From positions 1 to 33,354 of the forward strand of contig DXBY01000183.1 of NCBI GenBank assembly GCA_019116305.1: a stretch of 33,354 nt of DNA, given 5' to 3'. The stretch is from Candidatus Ruania gallistercoris. Its GTDB lineage: Bacteria; Actinomycetota; Actinomycetes; Actinomycetales; Beutenbergiaceae. Made by a program: the position numbers and the translations under genes. The notes beneath the pieces were generated by a model that saw only the letters and a program-made list of their open reading frames with translations, was not told where the DNA came from and did not search any database. Below, one piece after another: positions 29,330-33,354 of the stretch. Every line of letters begins with the position of its first letter. The stretch's first letter is position 1.

Positions 29330-30225
29330 CCCTTCACTGCACCCGCACTCAGCCCTTGGACGAGGAACTTCTGCACATAGGCGAAGACGATGACCACCGG
29401 CACCGCTGCCACCACACCCCCGGCGGCGAGTGCACCAAAGTCCACACTGAACTCACCGAGCATATAGCTCAGTCCGACCGGGACGGTGAACCGGTCCTGG
29501 ATGTTCAGGAACATCAGCGCGAACAGGAAGTTGTTCCACGCGTTGATGAACGCGAACGACCCGACGGCCACGATGGCCGGGCGCATCAGCGGCAGCATGA
29601 TGGCCAGGAAACCGCGCACTCGACTGCAGCCGTCCATCCAGGACGCCTCTTCCAGCTCCACCGGGATGTTCCGGATGAAGCCGTACATCAGGATGATCGA
29701 CAGCGGCAGCTGGAAGACCGTATCGGCAATGATCAGGCTCGCCAGGGAGTTGATGAGCCCAACGGTGCGGAAGATGTCGAACAGTGGGATCAGCATCATC
29801 GCGCCCGGGATGAACTGCGTGCACAGCATGATGATCATGAACAGCGCCTTGCCCCGGAACTTGTACCGGGCGATCGCATACCCGCCCAGGAGGGCGACCG
29901 CCGTCGTCAGCACGAGACTGGCCACGGCGACCATGATGCTGTTCTTGAAGTAGACGCCGAACCCCGCACCGACCCAGACGGTCTCGAAGTGTTCGAACGT
30001 GATCGGCCACGGAACCAGGGAGGTCGAACCTGCCGGCCGCAGCGCGAACAGCATCATCCAGTAGAACGGCACGATGGTGAAGACCAGGTACAGGGTGAGC
30101 GGCGCGAACAGGAGGATTCGGTCGCGGCGGCGCTGGCGCCGACGCTCCCTGCTCAGCGCTGCCCGGCCCGGCTCCGGCGGCGCGGTCGTCACCGGACCGG
30201 GGGTCAGGATGGGGGTGGCGCTCAT
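29326..30225 (-). CDS. Sugar ABC transporter permease, MalG-like (CUT1)
   Basis: 299 aa from the ATG at 30225 (overlap of 4 nt with the upstream permease). Basic N-tail (about 25-35), six membrane helices, first around 37-60, and the EAA loop VELEEASWMDGCSRVRGFLAIMLPL (split here around residue 195-220) that touches the ATPase. The short C-terminal helix ends in QGLSAGAVKG, typical of MalG-type permeases. No ATPase gene is present; CUT1 systems often share a general MsiK-type ATPase encoded elsewhere. Confidence 0.93.
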   Translation of the reverse strand: MSATPILTPGPVTTAPPEPGRAALSRERRRQRRRDRILLFAPLTLYLVFTIVPFYWMMLFALRPAGSTSLVPWPITFEHFETVWVGAGFGVYFKNSIMVAVASLVLTTAVALLGGYAIARYKFRGKALFMIIMLCTQFIPGAMMLIPLFDIFRTVGLINSLASLIIADTVFQLPLSIILMYGFIRNIPVELEEASWMDGCSRVRGFLAIMLPLMRPAIVAVGSFAFINAWNNFLFALMFLNIQDRFTVPVGLSYMLGEFSVDFGALAAGGVVAAVPVVIVFAYVQKFLVQGLSAGAVKG

Positions 30226-31151
30226 TCGTTCGACTCCCGTCCGAAGTTCGTCAGCTTCAGGTAGAGGATGGTGACCATGCCCAGGAGCACGAACGCGGAG
30301 ACGGTCAGGGCCGCGCCGTAGCCGAACTCCTTGGAGTCGATCGCCACCCGGGCTACGTAGAGCGGAAGCGTGGTGGTCGCGTTCGCCGGCCCGCCCCCGG
30401 TGAGGGTGTAGAGCAGGTCGACGTTGTTGAACTCCCAGACCCCGCGCAACAAGGTGGCCAGGATGATGGAGTTCTTCAGGTGCGGCAGCGTGATGGACCA
30501 GAACCGGCGGATCCGCCCGGCACCGTCCATCTGGGCCGCTTCGTACAGCTCCCCGGGCGCCGACTGCAGATCGGCGAGGATCAGGATGGTGAAGAACGGC
30601 ACGCCGCGCCACAGCTCGGCCAGTACGGCTGCCCAGAACGCCGTGTCCCCACTGGCCAACAGCGAGGTGCCGTAGCTGGTCAGACCGAGGTCGGCGAGGT
30701 ACTTGTTGACGCCCACGGCCGGGTTGTACAGCAGCAGCCAGATCGTGGTGGTGAGTACCCCGGAGACCGCCCACGGCGAGAACAGCACCGCCCGGGCCAG
30801 GCCGCGGCCACGGAAGGCTTCGTTCACGATGAGGGCGAGCAGCAGTCCGAAGACGAGCTGCAGGCCCACCTGCACGACCACCCACTTGCCGGTCACCCAG
30901 AGGCTGGACCAGAACAGGTCGTCCGAGAGCATGGTCTGAAAGTTGCCCAGGCCGATGAATCCGTTGTCCCAGGGTTTGCTGACGTTGTGCTGCTGCAGGC
31001 TGAAGTAGCCGATGCTGAGCAACGGATACAGCAGAAAGAGAGTGAGGAGCAGCATCGTCGGGGCGAGGAGCAGGTACGGCGTAGCCCTGCGCGGCAGCCG
31101 TCGCCGCCGCGACGACGACGGCTGCCGGGTCAGGAGGGAGGTGGACGTCAC
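30222..31151 (-). CDS. Sugar ABC transporter permease, MalF-like (CUT1)
   Basis: 309 aa from a GTG at 31151. Basic N-tail (SSSRRRRLPRRA), six membrane helices (first about 25-47, LLLAPTMLLLTLFLLYPLL), and the EAA loop YEAAQMDGAGRIRRFWSITLP near residues 205-225. It forms the pore with the MalG-like partner encoded next. It lies 69 bp downstream of the binding-protein gene. Confidence 0.93.
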   Translation of the reverse strand: MTSTSLLTRQPSSSRRRRLPRRATPYLLLAPTMLLLTLFLLYPLLSIGYFSLQQHNVSKPWDNGFIGLGNFQTMLSDDLFWSSLWVTGKWVVVQVGLQLVFGLLLALIVNEAFRGRGLARAVLFSPWAVSGVLTTTIWLLLYNPAVGVNKYLADLGLTSYGTSLLASGDTAFWAAVLAELWRGVPFFTILILADLQSAPGELYEAAQMDGAGRIRRFWSITLPHLKNSIILATLLRGVWEFNNVDLLYTLTGGGPANATTTLPLYVARVAIDSKEFGYGAALTVSAFVLLGMVTILYLKLTNFGRESNE

Positions 31152-31220
31152 GGTGAGGACCGTTCCTTCCGATCGACGAGGGTCAGAATGCGCTCAGCAG
31201 ACGCGCCGGGCTGGTCGTGC

Positions 31221-32507
31221 TCACGAGGTACGTTCCACGTACTCCGCCTGCGCCTGGGTGTAGGCGTCTGCGGCGATGTCCAGGAACTCCTGGACCGTCA
31301 TCGTTCCCTGGAGCACTTCCTGCCACAGCGGCTCGAGCTGGGTCTTGGCGATCGCGTTGTACTCCGGGAGGTAGAAGGGCTCACGGAGCACCTGGGTGTC
31401 CGGGTCGTTGAGCACCTCGATGGCTGCTTGCAGCGGCTGGGCATCGGCGATCCAGTCCTGCTCGGCCACCTCGTGGTTGGACGGGATCTTTCCGGATTCC
31501 TCGGCCCAGAGCGCGTTTCCTTCTGGCGCCAGGAAGTGCTCGATGAAGCGCCAGGCCTCCTCCGGGTGCTCACTCTCGGCAAACATCGCTTGACCGAGAA
31601 CTGTGGCACCGGAGACGGTGATCGGCCCTTCCTCGGATGGGAACGGCTGCAGCCCGTGCACGTTCTCCTCACCCAGGTTGTCCACATGGTCCTGGTAGGA
31701 ACCGATGTTGTGGTGCATCATCACGCCGGCTCCGGAGCCGAACTGAGCGACCATGTTGGTGTACTCGTTGGTCAGGTCCGCCTGCGCCGTCTGGTTGCCG
31801 AACAAGCCGACATAGCGCTCCAGGGCAGCGACATTGCGCGGATCATTGAGGGTGGACTGGTCCTGCTCGTCGAAGAACGAGCCGACTCCGGACTGGCCGT
31901 ACATCGCATCCAGCACCTGTGGGAACATCCCGGGCCCGCCGCGGAAGATGTAACCGAACTGGTTCTCCTCCGGATGCGTGAGCTCCTCGGCGGCGTCGTA
32001 GAACTCGTCCCAGGTGGTGGGTACCGCCACCCCTTCTTCCTCCAGGACGCCGACGTTCAGCCACAGGGTGTTCGCCAGGCCGGTGTCCGGTGCGAAGTAG
32101 AGCTGGTGATCCGGGACCACGCTGCGTGCCGTCTCCACCATGGGTGCGGAGATCTGGTCGGTCCACCCACCATCCTCGAACCGGTCGTCGAGCGGCTGGA
32201 GGGCACCCTGCGCAACCCAGTTCGCCGTGTCCGTGATGGAGGCGGTGATGACATCCGGGGTCGAGCCGGTCGCGATGGCGGTATCCACCTTCTGCTCGTA
32301 GGAGTCCGAGGGCAGGCCCACGTAGTTGACCCGGATGTCGGGATTGTCCGTCTCGAAGTCCTCGATGATCTGTTCCAGAGTTGCGGTCCGTGCCGGGGTG
32401 GCCTGGGTGTCCCAGAAGTCGATCTCCACCACACCGTCCTCGCTGCCCGAGGAGCTCCCACAGGCCGCCAGGCCGAGCCCCAGGCCGGCGCAGACTACGA
32501 CGGCCAA
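31221..32507 (-). CDS. Sugar ABC transporter binding lipoprotein, 5' end cut by transposon
   Basis: About 428 aa from the first possible start, a TTG at 32507. The lipobox LAAC (13-16) gives lipidated Cys16, then a Ser/Gly linker and a bacterial extracellular solute-binding domain (SBP_bac family 1/8; DFWDTQATPA at about 29-38). With the TTG start the signal peptide has only a 15-residue hydrophobic part and no positive n-region. The frame continues upstream through RSRKA, which looks like the real n-region, but no ATG, GTG or TTG follows before the transposon end at about 32524. The native start codon, ribosome site and promoter are therefore missing. The protein body is intact. Could be expressed weakly from the TTG or not at all. 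Confidence 0.8.
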   Translation of the reverse strand: MAVVVCAGLGLGLAACGSSSGSEDGVVEIDFWDTQATPARTATLEQIIEDFETDNPDIRVNYVGLPSDSYEQKVDTAIATGSTPDVITASITDTANWVAQGALQPLDDRFEDGGWTDQISAPMVETARSVVPDHQLYFAPDTGLANTLWLNVGVLEEEGVAVPTTWDEFYDAAEELTHPEENQFGYIFRGGPGMFPQVLDAMYGQSGVGSFFDEQDQSTLNDPRNVAALERYVGLFGNQTAQADLTNEYTNMVAQFGSGAGVMMHHNIGSYQDHVDNLGEENVHGLQPFPSEEGPITVSGATVLGQAMFAESEHPEEAWRFIEHFLAPEGNALWAEESGKIPSNHEVAEQDWIADAQPLQAAIEVLNDPDTQVLREPFYLPEYNAIAKTQLEPLWQEVLQGTMTVQEFLDIAADAYTQAQAEYVERTS

Positions 32508-32523
32508 CGCTTTCCGGCTCCGT

Positions 32524-32580
32524 TGCTGTGTGGCTGGGGCCGATAAATGGCGGGGTTCCGTAGGTGCTGTGTGGCGGGGG
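32524..32580. repeat. Repeated transposon-end motif
   Basis: TGCTGTGTGGCTGGGG at 32524-32539 and TGCTGTGTGGCGGGGG at 32565-32580 match at 15 of 16 positions, 41 bp apart. A partial copy (TGGCGGGG) lies at 32548-32555. Repeated transposase-binding sites at the ends are known for Mu-like, Tn7 and Tn5053 families. Confidence 0.6.
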
Positions 32581-33354
32581 TCAGCTGGCGCCGATGACGA
32601 GGGTGCTGGCGGCGGCTTCGATGACGTCGTTGGTGATGGTGTCGAGTTCGTTGATCTTCAGGACGCGCTCGATCTGGGGGAAGAGTCGTTCCAGAAGCCG
32701 GAAGTTACCTCGGGTGATCCGGGCGATGGCGGCGATGGCTTGGGCGTCGGTGAAGTCCTCTGGGTCGAGGGTCTTACCGAGGGCGCGCCAATGCCGTTGC
32801 AGGACGAAGAGCAGTTCCTCCTTGCCCAGGGGCCGGTACTGGTGGGCGAAGCCGACGCGGCTGTAGAACTGGGGATAATGGCTGAACTGCTTCTCCAGAC
32901 CGGGCATGCCGATCAGGATGAGGGCGATGTTGTCGCGGTCGTAGCGGTCGCGCAGCAGTTCCAGTGCGGTGGGCCGTAGGCGTTCGGACTCATCGACGAT
33001 GACCAGCTCCACGTAGTTCCTGCTGTGGCGCCATCCGCGCGTCTGTGGCGTGACCTGCCCGGCCGGCGCGAGGTGCTGCTCGATGCAGATGTTGGTGCGG
33101 GTGATGACCTGGTCGAGTTCGTCCTTCAAGGCTCGTGGCGTGGTCAGCACGCTGGGGGTGTAGAGCACGGTGCGGCTCTTGGCCAGCGCGGCGTAGACCC
33201 TCGCGTCACTGTCGGAGCGCGGTCCCCAGTAGGTCAGCAGGTCTTGGGCCTTGTCCCAGCGTGCGTAGCGGCGCGCGGAGAGCGTCTTGCCCACGCCGGC
33301 TGGCCCGAAGCACAGGCCGATGGTGTGCCCGCGGCGCACGGCGTCGGCGAACTC
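32581..33354 (-). CDS. TniB-like AAA+ ATPase of a transposon (5' end outside window)
   Basis: 257 visible residues, open to the right edge (EFADAVRRGHTIG...). AAA_22/ExeA-type ATPase: Walker A GPAGVGKT, a sensor segment with YWGPRSDSDARVYAAL, Walker B LVIVDESERL, LILIGMPGLEKQFSHYPQFYSRVGF (sensor and arginine region), and a lid ending TRGNFRLLERLFPQIERVL. In TniA/TniB, Mu (MuB) and IS21 type elements such ATPases choose the target and activate the DDE transposase. It is too unlike IstB in its sensor region to call IS21. The transposase should be just right of the window. It lies directly upstream of the binding-protein gene on the same strand, so read-through from it could be the only transcription of the ABC operon. 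Confidence 0.82.
   Translation of the reverse strand, partial: EFADAVRRGHTIGLCFGPAGVGKTLSARRYARWDKAQDLLTYWGPRSDSDARVYAALAKSRTVLYTPSVLTTPRALKDELDQVITRTNICIEQHLAPAGQVTPQTRGWRHSRNYVELVIVDESERLRPTALELLRDRYDRDNIALILIGMPGLEKQFSHYPQFYSRVGFAHQYRPLGKEELLFVLQRHWRALGKTLDPEDFTDAQAIAAIARITRGNFRLLERLFPQIERVLKINELDTITNDVIEAAASTLVIGAS

Larger units (their letters stand above)
32524..33354. mobile_element. Left end of a Mu/Tn5053-type transposon (continues past window)
   Basis: The boundary near 32524 is set by three signs: the binding-protein frame loses its start there, a TG-beginning repeat (TGCTGTGTGGCTGGGG) starts there, and a transposon-type ATPase gene follows. The other end and the transposase lie outside the window, so target-site duplication cannot be checked. 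Confidence 0.6.

Noticed and set aside
30480-32546. 688-residue plus-strand open frame opposite the ABC transporter genes
   Set aside because: Shadow of three well-supported minus-strand genes.
32581-33354. CRISPR-associated transposon
   Set aside because: A TniB-like ATPase and end repeats are seen, but no Cas gene, TniQ or CRISPR repeat is within the window; nothing supports it beyond the family resemblance.

Overview
The window is high-GC actinobacterial DNA. Its core reproduces the actinobacterial order mtrA-mtrB-lpqB-(variable gene)-comF-hpf-secA on the minus strand. Together with the GTG/ATGA start-stop overlaps and the protein styles, this suggests an actinomycete, most likely in or near Micrococcales (a Ruania/Georgenia-like lineage). 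That placement is an inference from gene style, not from any search.

Left region (1-3316): a Tat-exported BNR_4-repeat protein on the minus strand runs off the left edge and has a LacI-type operator-like palindrome in front of it. It is followed by a divergent TetR regulator/aldo-keto reductase pair. Their 108-bp gap holds two related inverted repeats placed over a good promoter, which reads as a self-contained repressor switch.

Housekeeping region (3356-18333): a minus-strand set SAF-domain protein > CpaE/TadZ-like ATPase > DUF6912 protein; a small excisionase-type HTH protein; a conserved hypothetical; a LysM membrane protein and a DUF6459-type protein; then secA, hpf, comF, a protein with an AbiEi-like N-terminus and a nuclease-like C-terminus, lpqB, mtrB and mtrA. 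A strong intrinsic terminator separates hpf from secA. Divergent from mtrA is a tightly overlapping plus-strand operon: Gly/Tyr/Gln-repeat membrane protein, DUF4129, DUF4350, MoxR AAA+ ATPase, DUF58 (18468-24214).

Accessory catabolic region (24218-32523): two diverging units share a 90-bp control region with overlapping promoters and a palindrome. One unit encodes a KDPG-type aldolase and a tartronate-semialdehyde-type reductase. The other encodes an enolase-superfamily dehydratase with all L-talarate/galactarate dehydratase catalytic residues, plus a FadR/GntR regulator. Together they spell dehydratase > aldolase > reductase, a route from an aldarate such as galactarate to pyruvate plus glycerate. 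Beside them is a minus-strand sugar ABC transporter operon (binding protein, two permeases) whose last gene, overlapping by 4 nt, is a serine hydrolase of the beta-lactamase/class C esterase fold.

Right edge (32524-33354): the end of a transposon with repeated terminal motifs and a TniB-like AAA ATPase gene. It abuts the ABC binding-protein gene precisely at the missing start of that gene's signal peptide, so the insertion appears to have removed the operon's native start codon and promoter. No tRNA, rRNA or CRISPR array was seen. No gene-free stretch exceeds 300 bases; the longest is 11927-12201.
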